Shown piece by piece: positions 30,945-38,424 of a stretch of 38,424 bases of DNA. The notes beneath the pieces are model-generated. The model searched no databases. It was not told where the DNA came from and worked only from the letters and a program-made list of their open reading frames with translations. The stretch is from contig LCAH01000014.1 of assembly GCA_000996355.1 (NCBI GenBank), positions 1-38,424 on the forward strand, read 5' to 3'. A program made the translations under genes and the position numbers. Source of the DNA: Candidatus Uhrbacteria bacterium GW2011_GWC2_41_11 (lineage in GTDB: Bacteria > Patescibacteriota > Patescibacteriia > UBA9934 > GWF2-40-263). Within the stretch, counting starts at the first letter, position 1, and each line of letters opens with the position of its first letter.

Positions 30945-33905
30945 TTATTGGGTTGTAAATGGATTTAATTCTGATATGACAGGAACAGACGCAGGAATTG
31001 TTTCTGTATTCGTGTTTTCTGTTTTAGAAGCAATCTGACTGGAAGGGGAAGTTATGTGAACAATAATTCCTGGTGTTTCTGTTCTTCCATTTTTTCCTTC
31101 TGCTTGGGCGGAAAGAACCCAATCACCATTGCTTGGAAGTATCCATGAAACCGTGAGAAATGGAGATTCTGGATGAGAAATATGTTCAATAAGTGTTCGA
31201 TTATTTTTTCCAGGTTGTTCTACATAAACACTGACAGATTCATAATCAGCTGGTTTATCCATAGATATAACAACCGTAAACTGACTTTGAACACGTTCGA
31301 TTGTTTGTCCATTATTTGGGTCTGTAATAAGAAATTTTCTGGAACCTCCTTCTGATCGAAGACGAATACCTACAGAAGACGAACCCATGTTATCAACGTC
31401 GTCATAGGCAACTGCTTTAATAGTATGATATCCGCGTCCAACACTAGAAGGAATTGTTGTTTCAAATGTATATGGAGCGTTTGCATCTTGTCCAAGATAA
31501 TATCCATCAATATAAAATTCGACTCGTTGAATTCCTCTTGGGGCAGACGCATTGACTTGGATTGAAATATTTCTTGATTCAAAAGAAACATCTTGTCCAG
31601 GAGATTCAATGGAAACAGAAGGAAAATGAGCTGGAATATGAACATCGTCAAATTCAGTTGGTGCGGTTCCTTGTTGAATTTTTACCCCTGTTCGTTCTTC
31701 TTCACGGCGCATCCAATCTTGAATTCCTTTTTCCCAAGATTCGTAATATGGATCATCTGCTGGATTGTTTGGGGGAGGTCCAAGTGGGTTATCTTTTTGA
31801 ATGTAATGGAGGATAGAATGATATTCTGCAAATGTTTTTTCTTCTCGATAGGAAGCTGGAGTATATTCGGTTGCTAATTTTTGAGATGCACGGTCGATCG
31901 TCACTGTTTCCTGATGGAGACGACCATCAAGAATATCTTTTCCTGTAACAGGAATTTCTGGGGCTGTGAATGATTCAGGAGGTTGAGAAGCGAGCGCTTG
32001 ACTCATAAAGGCGTTCCAGATAGGTGCTGCAACCACAGAGCCGTCTGCACCGCGAGACATGGCTGTATTGTTGTTGTTTCCAACCCAAACACCTGCAACA
32101 AGCGATGGAGTATATCCAACAGTCCAAGCATCATGAAAATTGTTTGTTGTTCCTGTTTTAACAGCAACCGGACGATCCGAAAGTCGAAGTTGTGAAGCTG
32201 CTCCAAAAATGTATGATCGTGCTTCTGTATCTGAAAGAACATTGGAAATCATCCGAGCATTATTTTCCTTCATCACACGTTTACCTTCCTCGGGTTTCCA
32301 TTCTTCCAACACATTTCCTTTTGCATCTTCGACTTTCAAAATAGCAATAGGTGCTCGAACAATCCCTTCGTTTGCAAATGTGGCGTAGGCATTTACATGT
32401 TCGAGAAGCTTTACTTCCGCTCCTCCAAGAACAACAGCAAGACCGAAGCGTGAGCGGTCTCCTAGTGTTGTATATCCAAGTTCTTCAGCAAAACGGAGTG
32501 TTTGATCTAATCCAACAAGGTAAAGAATTTTTACGGCAGGAATATTCAAAGATCCTTGAAGAGCTTTGCGTGTGGTTAAAGGGCCATTTTCTTTGAGATT
32601 GTAGTTATTTGGGGAATAAATGCCTGTTGGAGTAGGAAAATCTGTTTTTACATCCCAAAGAACCGTATTTGGGGTGTATCCCTTCATAAAAGCAGCTGTA
32701 TACACAATAGGTTTAAAACTGGATCCAGGTTGTCGAGGACGAAGAGCAACATTGACTTGGCCATCAATGGAATCATCAAAAAAATCTTTTGATCCAACCA
32801 TGGCAAGAATTTGAGAGGTTTTTGGATCAATAGCAACAAGAGATGCGTTGTTAAATTGATAAGATTCTCCTTTTGCTTCTACTCCTTTTGTGACTTCTGT
32901 TTCTGCAATGATTTGTTTTTCAAAATCAAGAGAGGTAATCACTTTCAATCCTTGTTCTTCTACCTCTCTCTGTCCATATGTATCCTCAAGAAGCTGTTTT
33001 ACATAAAAAACAAAGTGAGGCGCAGAAATATTTGTCACTTGTGTTTCCAGAGTTATTTTTTCTAATTTTGCTTGAGTTGTCTCATCAGATGTAATAAATC
33101 CAAGTTCAGCCATGCTGTCGAGAATCCAATTTCGGCGGGCAAGAAGAAGGTCTGGATTGTTCAAAAATGTTGTTGGACGCTGTGGAAGAGCCGCAAGGGT
33201 AGCTGCTTCTGCAAGGGTCAAATTTTTTACATCTTTTTTTAAATAATGTTGAGAAGCAGCTTGAATACCGTAATTGGTTGAACCGTATGGAATTTCATTA
33301 AAATAAATTTGAAGAATTTCGTCTTTGGAATATCTTCGTTCAATTTCAATAGAAAGAATAAGTTCTTTTATTTTTCTGGAAATTTTCTTTTCACTGGAAA
33401 GGATCGCTTGTTTAACTAACTGTTGAGTGAGGGTTGAACCACCATATCTATTTCCGTGCAAATTCTGCCAAACAGCTCGCAAAATTCCTTTCACACTAAA
33501 CCCATGATGTTCACAAAATGTACGATCCTCAGCAGCAATAGTTGCTTGAACAGCAAACAAAGGAATTCCTTCCGGATTTATTTCTGTTTTTTCTTTATTG
33601 CAAAATGACTGAGCAAGTTGTACAAGCGTACGATTTTCATCCCCATGAATTTCGTAAAGGAGATGTTCTCCTGTGCGATCATAAATTTTAGTGCTTTGAA
33701 TCACTGTTCGGTCTGAAAGAGTGTTTGGATCCGGCAGATCGTGACTTACATATGCTATAAGAGCGAGTACACCAACAGATCCAACTAATCCGAGCGCAAT
33801 AAAAAGAAGAACAAGATTTTTAAATAGACCTTGAGGAAGACGTTTAAACCACGAATGACTTACATGATGACGCCAAGCATGAAGTCGGTTTGGAGTATGA
33901 GACAT
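30945..33905 (-). CDS. Class A penicillin-binding protein (transglycosylase/transpeptidase)
   Basis: About 986 residues, longer than a typical PBP1A core because of a C-terminal extension. One TM segment lies near 30–50. The GT51 domain (about 100–265) has EDRTFCEHHGFS and GGSTLTQQLVKQ. The transpeptidase domain shows PGSSFKP (catalytic serine of SxxK), SLNIPAVK (SxN) and VAVKTGTT (KTG box). After about 740 come Ig-like beta domains beginning FPSVSIESPGQDVSFESRNI. It builds and cross-links peptidoglycan at the outer membrane face. ATG 33905 is preferred over the track's TTG 33917. The length of the Ig-like tail suggests contact with cell-surface material. Confidence 0.95.
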   Translation of the reverse strand: MSHTPNRLHAWRHHVSHSWFKRLPQGLFKNLVLLFIALGLVGSVGVLALIAYVSHDLPDPNTLSDRTVIQSTKIYDRTGEHLLYEIHGDENRTLVQLAQSFCNKEKTEINPEGIPLFAVQATIAAEDRTFCEHHGFSVKGILRAVWQNLHGNRYGGSTLTQQLVKQAILSSEKKISRKIKELILSIEIERRYSKDEILQIYFNEIPYGSTNYGIQAASQHYLKKDVKNLTLAEAATLAALPQRPTTFLNNPDLLLARRNWILDSMAELGFITSDETTQAKLEKITLETQVTNISAPHFVFYVKQLLEDTYGQREVEEQGLKVITSLDFEKQIIAETEVTKGVEAKGESYQFNNASLVAIDPKTSQILAMVGSKDFFDDSIDGQVNVALRPRQPGSSFKPIVYTAAFMKGYTPNTVLWDVKTDFPTPTGIYSPNNYNLKENGPLTTRKALQGSLNIPAVKILYLVGLDQTLRFAEELGYTTLGDRSRFGLAVVLGGAEVKLLEHVNAYATFANEGIVRAPIAILKVEDAKGNVLEEWKPEEGKRVMKENNARMISNVLSDTEARSYIFGAASQLRLSDRPVAVKTGTTNNFHDAWTVGYTPSLVAGVWVGNNNNTAMSRGADGSVVAAPIWNAFMSQALASQPPESFTAPEIPVTGKDILDGRLHQETVTIDRASQKLATEYTPASYREEKTFAEYHSILHYIQKDNPLGPPPNNPADDPYYESWEKGIQDWMRREEERTGVKIQQGTAPTEFDDVHIPAHFPSVSIESPGQDVSFESRNISIQVNASAPRGIQRVEFYIDGYYLGQDANAPYTFETTIPSSVGRGYHTIKAVAYDDVDNMGSSSVGIRLRSEGGSRKFLITDPNNGQTIERVQSQFTVVISMDKPADYESVSVYVEQPGKNNRTLIEHISHPESPFLTVSWILPSNGDWVLSAQAEGKNGRTETPGIIVHITSPSSQIASKTENTNTETIPASVPVISELNPFTTQ

Positions 33906-34023
33906 AGTTGACAACAAAAAATCGGCATTTGATTAGCTTATTTTAGCAAAAAAATGACTTATTCGTCCAGAGATTGTTTTTGGGAGATATTTTTTTATTT
34001 TTGTTTTTTGTTTGATATAACCT

Positions 34024-34052
34024 TTGACAAAAAAGATAAAATCTGGTAATAT
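34024..34052 (+). promoter_or_regulatory. Promoter of the 3D-domain gene
   Basis: TTGACA and TAATAT are spaced exactly 17 bases, with TGG directly before the -10 (extended -10). The start would fall near 34059. Confidence 0.8.
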
Positions 34053-34060
34053 ATTCGGGC

Positions 34061-34083
34061 TTCCCTGTAATAGGGAATTTTTT
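34061..34083 (+). terminator. Terminator-like hairpin in the leader of the 3D-domain gene
   Basis: TTCCCT/AGGGAA forms a 6-bp stem with a GTAAT loop, followed by six T. It begins at about the second base of the transcript, so nearly the whole leader is the hairpin. It may be an attenuator, a 5'-protecting element or a site of early termination. Confidence 0.5.
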
Positions 34084-34097
34084 AATTGGATTTTACT

Positions 34098-34616
34098 ATG
34101 TTCAATTTGAGTCGCTTTAGAAGGACATGGAAGAGATATCCGTTTGAAGTTGGAATGATTTTTCTTGTAACGGTCTTTATTTTTGATCTTTTTTCTGCCG
34201 GAATGGCAAATGCGGTCGTTGATTTCGGACCATATATTTCTTCAGATCATCCACTTGTATTAGAAATAGAAGCAATGGAGAACGAAACAAAACCATTCGG
34301 AAAACTTCCGCAAGCCGGAGAACGGGCAAAACGAATCATGAAGATTCCTGTGACTGCCTATAATAGTCTTCCAGAACAAACAGATGACACTCCGTTTATC
34401 ACAGCATCCGGAACTCAAACTCGTTGGGGAGTTGTTGCAGCAAATTTTCTTCCCATTGGAACAAGAGTTCGATTTCCTGAATTGTATCCGGGACAGAATT
34501 TTTATGTCGAAGATCGCATGAATGCGAGATATAACAAACACGCAGATATTTGGATGGAAGAATTAGCTGATGCACGAAATTTTGGCTCTCAATGGACAAC
34601 GATTGAGGTTTTCTAG
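34098..34616 (+). CDS. Exported 3D/double-psi-barrel-like protein
   Basis: From ATG 34098 this has 172 residues. A basic N-terminus (FRRTWKRYPFE) and a hydrophobic stretch VGMIFLVTVFIFDLFSAGMANA form a signal peptide or anchor ending near residue 37. The C-terminal domain IPVTAYNSLPEQ...TASGTQTRWGVVAANF..PIGTRVRFP...YVEDRMNARYNKHADIWM has the pattern of the 3D domain (YabE/MltA-type double-psi barrel), with aspartates in EDR and ADIWM. Such domains bind or cut peptidoglycan. The track's TTG at 34086 is less likely. It has its own strong promoter with a hairpin leader, and tRNA-Cys follows. Confidence 0.8.
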   Translation: MFNLSRFRRTWKRYPFEVGMIFLVTVFIFDLFSAGMANAVVDFGPYISSDHPLVLEIEAMENETKPFGKLPQAGERAKRIMKIPVTAYNSLPEQTDDTPFITASGTQTRWGVVAANFLPIGTRVRFPELYPGQNFYVEDRMNARYNKHADIWMEELADARNFGSQWTTIEVF

Positions 34617-34645
34617 TAGGATAAGGTGGCTTGAAATTGTCATCA

Positions 34646-34722
34646 GGCCACGTGGCGAAGTTGGTTAACGCGACGGTCTGCAAAACCGTTATGCGCCGGT
34701 TCAAATCCGGCCGTGGCCTCCA
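34646..34722 (+). tRNA. tRNA-Cys (anticodon GCA)
   Basis: The acceptor stem GGCCACG pairs with CGTGGCC. The anticodon stem ACGGT/ACCGT encloses CTGCAAA, giving anticodon GCA. The T arm is GCCGG/CCGGC around TTCAAAT. The discriminator base is U, as expected for cysteine, and the CCA is encoded. Confidence 0.96.
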
Positions 34723-34723
34723 C

Positions 34724-34753
34724 AAAAAGACACCTATAGAAAGGTGTCTTTTT
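34724..34753. terminator. Terminator after tRNA-Cys
   Basis: A perfect 12-bp stem aaaaagacacct / aggtgtcttttt with a 6-nt loop follows the tRNA by one base. It can also serve the minus-strand gene whose stop is at 34773. Confidence 0.85.
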
Positions 34754-34772
34754 GTTTGATTTATCTCATTGA

Positions 34773-35243
34773 TTAGATTCCTTGTTCTTCTTGTACTTCA
34801 GCCACAATATCTAATAAATCGTGATTAACGAGATTTTTTGGAATAAAAAGATTCGTACATTTAAGAAGTTGAATATGTAAAGATTCTTTGAGTTCATTTT
34901 CTTGTTCTTCTGGAACTGTAAAAACAAGTACTTCAAATTCTTGATTTTGGAGTCGTTTCATTAATTCGTTATTCAAGTGAGTATAGAGGTGATCTTCTGT
35001 GACATGTTTTTTCCATGTATCGTGTGCATCATCATTAGATCGCATAACCGTTTGACCTGCTCCTCCGGAAAGTTCAATAGATATTCCATCTCCTGCAACC
35101 TGTTCAAGTTCTGAGGAAACATCAATCTCTCCTTTTTCTTCAATCATTCGGTTATTTGCAAGAAAAAATTTTGCATGGAGTGTATTTGTAACAACAAGAA
35201 GGGTTGGTTTCGAAAATGCTCGATATTCAGATGGAATTTGCAT
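34773..35243 (-). CDS. Possible baeRF/host-attachment-like protein, 156 aa
   Basis: The start TLLVVTNTLHAKFFLANNRMIEEKGEI resembles the first beta-strands of the eRF1-like baeRF/Host_attach families, where a strand is followed by an ARxF-type stretch. The C-terminus (ELKESLHIQLLKCTNLFIPKNL) fits the end of that fold. The middle has charged helices and a SNDDAHDTWKKH segment. I cannot confirm catalytic residues such as GGQ or similar, so the assignment is tentative. It is a single minus-strand gene between two terminators and the nifS promoter region. Confidence 0.55.
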   Translation of the reverse strand: MQIPSEYRAFSKPTLLVVTNTLHAKFFLANNRMIEEKGEIDVSSELEQVAGDGISIELSGGAGQTVMRSNDDAHDTWKKHVTEDHLYTHLNNELMKRLQNQEFEVLVFTVPEEQENELKESLHIQLLKCTNLFIPKNLVNHDLLDIVAEVQEEQGI

Positions 35244-35371
35244 AAAGAAAAGAAGTTTTAAGATAACACAAGTATTATAGTCAAATGAGAAGAAGATAGA
35301 TAGAATACAAAAGCTTGCATCTTGTGTATTTGTCTTGTTAGATACTCATTCGATTTGAACGTTATTGAATT

Positions 35372-36571
35372 ATGTCAAAACACTTTGTTTATCTTGATCA
35401 TGCAGCTGCGACCCCTTTGGATCCGTATGTTTTTGATGTTATGAAACCTTATTTAAAAGAGGTTTGTGGAAATCCCTCAAGTTTTCATACGGTTGGAAAA
35501 CAAGCAAAAGATGCAATTGAAGTAAGTCGGGAAACGATGGCTCGTCTTTTGAGTGCACGTCCAGATGAGATTCTTTTTACTTCTGGTGGAACAGAATCAG
35601 ATAATCTTGCGATTCTTGGAAGTGCACGAGCAAACAAAGAACATGGTCGTCATTTGATTACAACAGCCATTGAACATCATGCAGTACTTGAAGCTTGTAC
35701 CTATCTCCAAAAGAAAGAAGGGTTTGAACTGACGATTCTTCCGGTCAATACTTTTGGTCTTGTTGATCCGGATCAGGTTGCGCAAGCATTGAGACCAGAT
35801 ACTATTTTCGTTTCTGTAATGATGGCAAATAATGAAATAGGAACCATTCAACCAATTGCAGAAATAGGAAACATTATTCGAAAATTTCGTGGATCAAATG
35901 CTTTTCCTCTTTTTCACACTGACGCGTGTCAGACAGTAGGTACGTTTGATTTAAACATTGAACGTCTCCATGTAGATCTTTTAACGCTCAATGGTTCAAA
36001 AATGTATGGTCCAAAAGGAATTGGTGCTTTGTATATGAGGCGAGGGATAAAATTACAACCATTGCAGTTTGGAGGTGCTCAAGAGCGGGGAATTCGACCT
36101 GGAACCGAACATGTGGCTGGAATTGTGGGACTTGCGAAAGCGTTTGAACTTGTGCAACAAGATCGTGAAAAAGAAAATGAACGGCTTGTAAGACTGCGAG
36201 ACATGTTAATTCGTGGTATTCTCGAACATATTCCAAAAACACGATTGAATGGTGATCCAAAAAAACGTCTTCCAAATAATGTCAATATTTCTTTTTTGGA
36301 TATTGAAGGAGAGGCACTCATTCTCTATCTCGATGCAAAAGGCATTTATGTTTCAACGGGTTCAGCGTGTGCAAGTGCATCTCTTGATCCAAGTCATGTG
36401 ATTTTAGCACTTGGTGTTCCATATGAAGTCGCTCATGGTTCTGTTCGGTTTACACTCGGACACTCCACAACAGAAAAAGATATTGAATATGTTTTAGACG
36501 TCTTGCCTCATCTTGTGGAAAAATTGCGTGTGATGAGTCCTGTTCATGTTGAGGAAAAATATTTCACGTAA
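35372..36571 (+). CDS. Cysteine desulfurase (NifS/IscS family)
   Basis: At 399 residues this PLP enzyme takes sulfur from cysteine for Fe-S clusters and tRNA thiolation. The start VYLDHAAATPLDPYV is the family N-terminus. The substrate-binding histidine pair is AIEHHAVLEA (102–103). The PLP lysine is in LTLNGSKMYGPKG (210), and the active-site cysteine is in VSTGSACASASLD (333). The active-site loop is of the longer group I (NifS/IscS) type, not the short SufS type. The gene overlaps or abuts the IscU-like gene, which fits joint function. No Shine-Dalgarno site is seen before ATG 35372. Confidence 0.95.
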   Translation: MSKHFVYLDHAAATPLDPYVFDVMKPYLKEVCGNPSSFHTVGKQAKDAIEVSRETMARLLSARPDEILFTSGGTESDNLAILGSARANKEHGRHLITTAIEHHAVLEACTYLQKKEGFELTILPVNTFGLVDPDQVAQALRPDTIFVSVMMANNEIGTIQPIAEIGNIIRKFRGSNAFPLFHTDACQTVGTFDLNIERLHVDLLTLNGSKMYGPKGIGALYMRRGIKLQPLQFGGAQERGIRPGTEHVAGIVGLAKAFELVQQDREKENERLVRLRDMLIRGILEHIPKTRLNGDPKKRLPNNVNISFLDIEGEALILYLDAKGIYVSTGSACASASLDPSHVILALGVPYEVAHGSVRFTLGHSTTEKDIEYVLDVLPHLVEKLRVMSPVHVEEKYFT

Positions 36572-36575
36572 ATGT

Positions 36576-37247
36576 ATGAATTATCAACAACTTCCACAAT
36601 CTGGAAAGACAGGTGATGTATCTTCAAAGGATGGAACAAAATCTTGGTTTTATAGTGATATTGTCAAAGACCACTTTTTTCATCCCCGAAATTTTATGCA
36701 TGAGGATGGAGACACTTCGATATATAATGCGATTGGAAAAGTAGGTTCTCCTGCTTGTGGAGATGAATTGCGTGTTTGGATGAAAGTAGATCCAAAAACG
36801 GAATGTATTCTTGATTTCCGTTGGCAAACATTTGGATGTGGAAGTGCGATTGCTTCAACTTCGATGTGTTCGGTGATGGTGACGGAAAATGACGGTATGA
36901 CCCTTGAAGAAGCGCGTGCTATGAAACCGCAAGATATTATGGAGCGGTTAGGAGGTCTTCCTGCAAGAAAATTTCACTGTTCTGTTTTGTGTGACAAAGC
37001 ATTGCGAGACGCTATTAATGATTTTTATCGTCGCATAGGAAAGCCAGAAAAAATCATCAAAGAAGCATCAAGAATGATTGATCCAATTTCAAAAGTCACA
37101 GATCATGATATTGAAGAAGCAGTTCTTGAAGGAGCACAAACATTGGAAACGGTTCAAGCAAAAACAAAAGTGGGTATTGGAAATCCTGGAGTATTGCCAG
37201 CAGTAGAAGAACTGATTCGTTTTTATCGAGAAAAGTATTTTGGATAA
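36576..37247 (+). CDS. IscU/NifU-type Fe-S scaffold with a cysteine-less BFD-like tail
   Basis: From ATG 36576 this has 223 residues. The IscU domain (about 25–160) keeps the ligands C61, D63, C88, H134 and C135 in SPACGDEL, TFGCGSA and KFHCSVLCDK. Residues 167–223 (MIDPISKVTDHDIEEAV...TKVGIGNPGVLPAVEEL) align with a Fer2_BFD domain, as in NifU, but all four cysteine positions are changed (D, I, N, V). The NifU C-terminal domain is missing. The IscU part can hold a nascent cluster; the tail probably cannot. The track's 36546 start would overlap nifS by 26 bases; ATG 36576 lies five bases after its stop. Confidence 0.9.
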   Translation: MNYQQLPQSGKTGDVSSKDGTKSWFYSDIVKDHFFHPRNFMHEDGDTSIYNAIGKVGSPACGDELRVWMKVDPKTECILDFRWQTFGCGSAIASTSMCSVMVTENDGMTLEEARAMKPQDIMERLGGLPARKFHCSVLCDKALRDAINDFYRRIGKPEKIIKEASRMIDPISKVTDHDIEEAVLEGAQTLETVQAKTKVGIGNPGVLPAVEELIRFYREKYFG

Positions 37248-37278
37248 AAATTTTGGTTGTTTTTAGTCATCTCTTTCT

Positions 37279-38127
37279 ATGTCTCCCAACTCTCTCGAAA
37301 ACCCCTTTTATCATCCTGAACCAAACAAAGGAATCCCTTCTGAATTAACAGGTCGTTTTTTAGATTCAGCTACAACACAAGCACTCACAGAAGCTTTAGG
37401 AGAAGATGAACCTTGTGAATCAGAACCACAACAAGACCTTCCTCCTGCAGATATCTCCATGACTGGAAAAGAACAAAGAGAAGTGGAAAAAGAACCTCTC
37501 TGGATAAAAGAAGACTATATCAAATGGGCAGAAAGTTTTGAAAGAGATAAAAATTGGGTAGACAAAACATTTGAGTTTCAAAAGGATGGAACGACGATTG
37601 TGGAGGGAGACTTGATTTTAGAAAAGACAGAAATCAAACAACTTCCTGTCGGTCTTATGGAGGTAAAAGGAGATTTTAGAGTTTCCAAAAATCTCTCTTT
37701 TAAACTCAATGGATATCCAAAAAAGATTGGAGGATATTTTGTGTGTAATTATAATAATCTCTCGTCTCTTGAAGGAATGTCGGAGGAGATCAGGAGAGAT
37801 ATATATTTGAACGATAACAAGATTCGTTCTCTTGATGGATTGCCGGAAAAAGTGGTGGGTGATCTTTATTTGTCTCATAATCAATTAGAAAATCTTGATG
37901 GAATTTCAAAAGAAGTTTTCTATGATTTAAGTCTTACAGACAATAACCAACTTACTTCACTCGAAGCTTTGAAAGGAGTGAAAATAGGTGGAAATTTGTG
38001 GCTTTGTGATATTCCCGCAACAACGATTCCTGCAGGAATAGAAATTGTGGGAGTTATTTATATACGTGAATATCAAACAGAACTTATCGCTGATGCAACG
38101 AGAAAAGGGTATCAAGTGGAAAGTTAA
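37279..38127 (+). CDS. Leucine-rich-repeat-like protein, 282 aa (first of a tandem pair)
   Basis: A polar, acidic N-terminal region of about 75 residues (ALTEALGEDEP, QQDLPPADISM) is followed by a short helical part (WIKEDYIKWAESFERDKNW). The C-terminal ~165 residues carry ~20-residue repeats of the type LPxxVxGDLYLSHNQLENLDGI. They lack a signal peptide and cysteine caps, so the protein looks intracellular. Function is unknown; LRR-like repeats usually bind proteins. It is followed after 21 bases by a paralogue. No Shine-Dalgarno site precedes ATG 37279. Confidence 0.8.
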   Translation: MSPNSLENPFYHPEPNKGIPSELTGRFLDSATTQALTEALGEDEPCESEPQQDLPPADISMTGKEQREVEKEPLWIKEDYIKWAESFERDKNWVDKTFEFQKDGTTIVEGDLILEKTEIKQLPVGLMEVKGDFRVSKNLSFKLNGYPKKIGGYFVCNYNNLSSLEGMSEEIRRDIYLNDNKIRSLDGLPEKVVGDLYLSHNQLENLDGISKEVFYDLSLTDNNQLTSLEALKGVKIGGNLWLCDIPATTIPAGIEIVGVIYIREYQTELIADATRKGYQVES

Positions 38128-38357
38128 TAAAGATAGTTGATTTTTCATATGCAATATCAATTTTTCGAGAATCCCTTTCATCCTCCTGATCAAAGAACAG
38201 GAACTCCTTCTGAATTAACACGCCATCTTCTACCTTCAACTGATGCCCAAGCACTCACAGAAGCCTTAGGAGAAGATGAACCTTCTGAATCAGAACCACA
38301 ACAAGATCTTCCTCCTGCAGATATCTCCATGAGTGGAAAAGAACAAAGAGAGGTAGA
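37366..38357 (+). repeat. Direct repeat of the N-terminal coding region in the tandem LRR pair
   Basis: About 110 bases near 37378–37490 recur near 38256–38367 with only a few substitutions (for example TGT/TCT and ACT/AGT changes). The spacing equals one gene length, so the unit was duplicated head to tail. Confidence 0.7.
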
Positions 38358-38424
38358 AGATGAAACAATTTGGTCACGTCAAAGATATATTGAATGGGCA
38401 GAAAGTTTTGGAGAAGATGAAAGT
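38149..38424 (+). CDS. Paralogue of the preceding LRR-like protein, 3' end outside window
   Basis: The frame from ATG 38149 stays open for 92 codons to the window end. The residues up to about 75 share ALTEALGEDEP, SESEPQQDLPPADISM and KEQREVE with the upstream protein, then WSRQRYIEWAESF matches WIKEDYIKWAESF. The DNA is almost identical over ~110 bases, so the duplication is recent. The LRR part would lie beyond the window. Confidence 0.85.
   Translation, partial: MQYQFFENPFHPPDQRTGTPSELTRHLLPSTDAQALTEALGEDEPSESEPQQDLPPADISMSGKEQREVEDETIWSRQRYIEWAESFGEDES

Noticed and set aside
1-38424. CRISPR arrays, IS elements, integrase genes
   Set aside because: No regularly spaced repeats, transposase or recombinase motifs were seen in any frame.

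Overview
The window is about 38.4 kb of AT-rich bacterial chromosome (roughly 38% GC by eye). TGA is read as stop. Gene content points to a Candidate Phyla Radiation (Patescibacteria) genome: compact, mostly SD-less genes, an rpsO–NYN–pnp block, dnaA–dnaN with neither recF nor gyrB following, a giant tail-fibre-like surface protein, a Wzy/O-antigen-ligase-like protein fused to TPRs, and hypothetical proteins typical of small-genome lineages. The phylum call is inference; no 16S rRNA gene is present.

Layout. 1–7.3 kb: the 3' part of a ~1.5 kaa repetitive surface/fibre protein, then a polytopic O-antigen-ligase-like/TPR protein. 7.3–9.7 kb: tRNA-Ala(GGC) with promoter and terminators, an RluA pseudouridine synthase, a hypothetical, and a pair of small membrane proteins on the minus strand, the second too short for the ORF track. 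9.7–15.3 kb: ychF, rpsO, a NYN-domain protein, pnp and a bitopic membrane protein of unknown function. 15.3–15.95 kb: a gene-free stretch with two perfect DnaA boxes and a ~400-nt promoter-to-terminator transcription unit that looks like a non-coding RNA gene. 15.95–18.4 kb: a DksA/TraR-type zinc-finger protein, lspA and comM. 18.4–22.2 kb (minus strand): uppS with a zinc-ribbon membrane protein, a LysM/M23 peptidase, a mannose-6-phosphate-isomerase-type cupin and rnhB.

22.3–23.95 kb is a distinctly GC-rich minus-strand island. It has a near-consensus promoter, a ~310-nt highly folded leader, two unrecognised genes with strong Shine-Dalgarno sites that overlap in different frames, a hairpin-dense tail and a terminator. 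It is unlike everything around it and is the strongest candidate for something undescribed. 24.0–26.6 kb: tig, nfo, a DUF167 gene, then a compact three-way-junction RNA candidate.

26.6–30.9 kb is the replication-initiator neighbourhood: yidD, rnpA and rpmH leftward, dnaA, dnaN and a hypothetical rightward. 30.9–35.3 kb: a class A penicillin-binding protein with C-terminal Ig-like domains, a secreted 3D/double-psi-barrel-like protein, tRNA-Cys(GCA) and a baeRF/host-attachment-like protein. 35.4–37.2 kb: a cysteine desulfurase and an IscU-type scaffold with an appended BFD-like domain that has lost all its cysteines. 37.3–38.4 kb: a tandem pair of LRR-like proteins, the second cut by the window end.

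Together the genes serve replication initiation (DnaA, DnaN), RNA processing and decay (RnpA, PNPase, RNase HII, RluA), the cell envelope (UppS, PBP, LysM/M23, LspA, YidD, surface fibre), DNA repair (Nfo), protein folding (trigger factor) and Fe-S assembly (NifS, IscU). All functional calls come from motif recognition by reading, without database searches; RNA structures were paired by hand.
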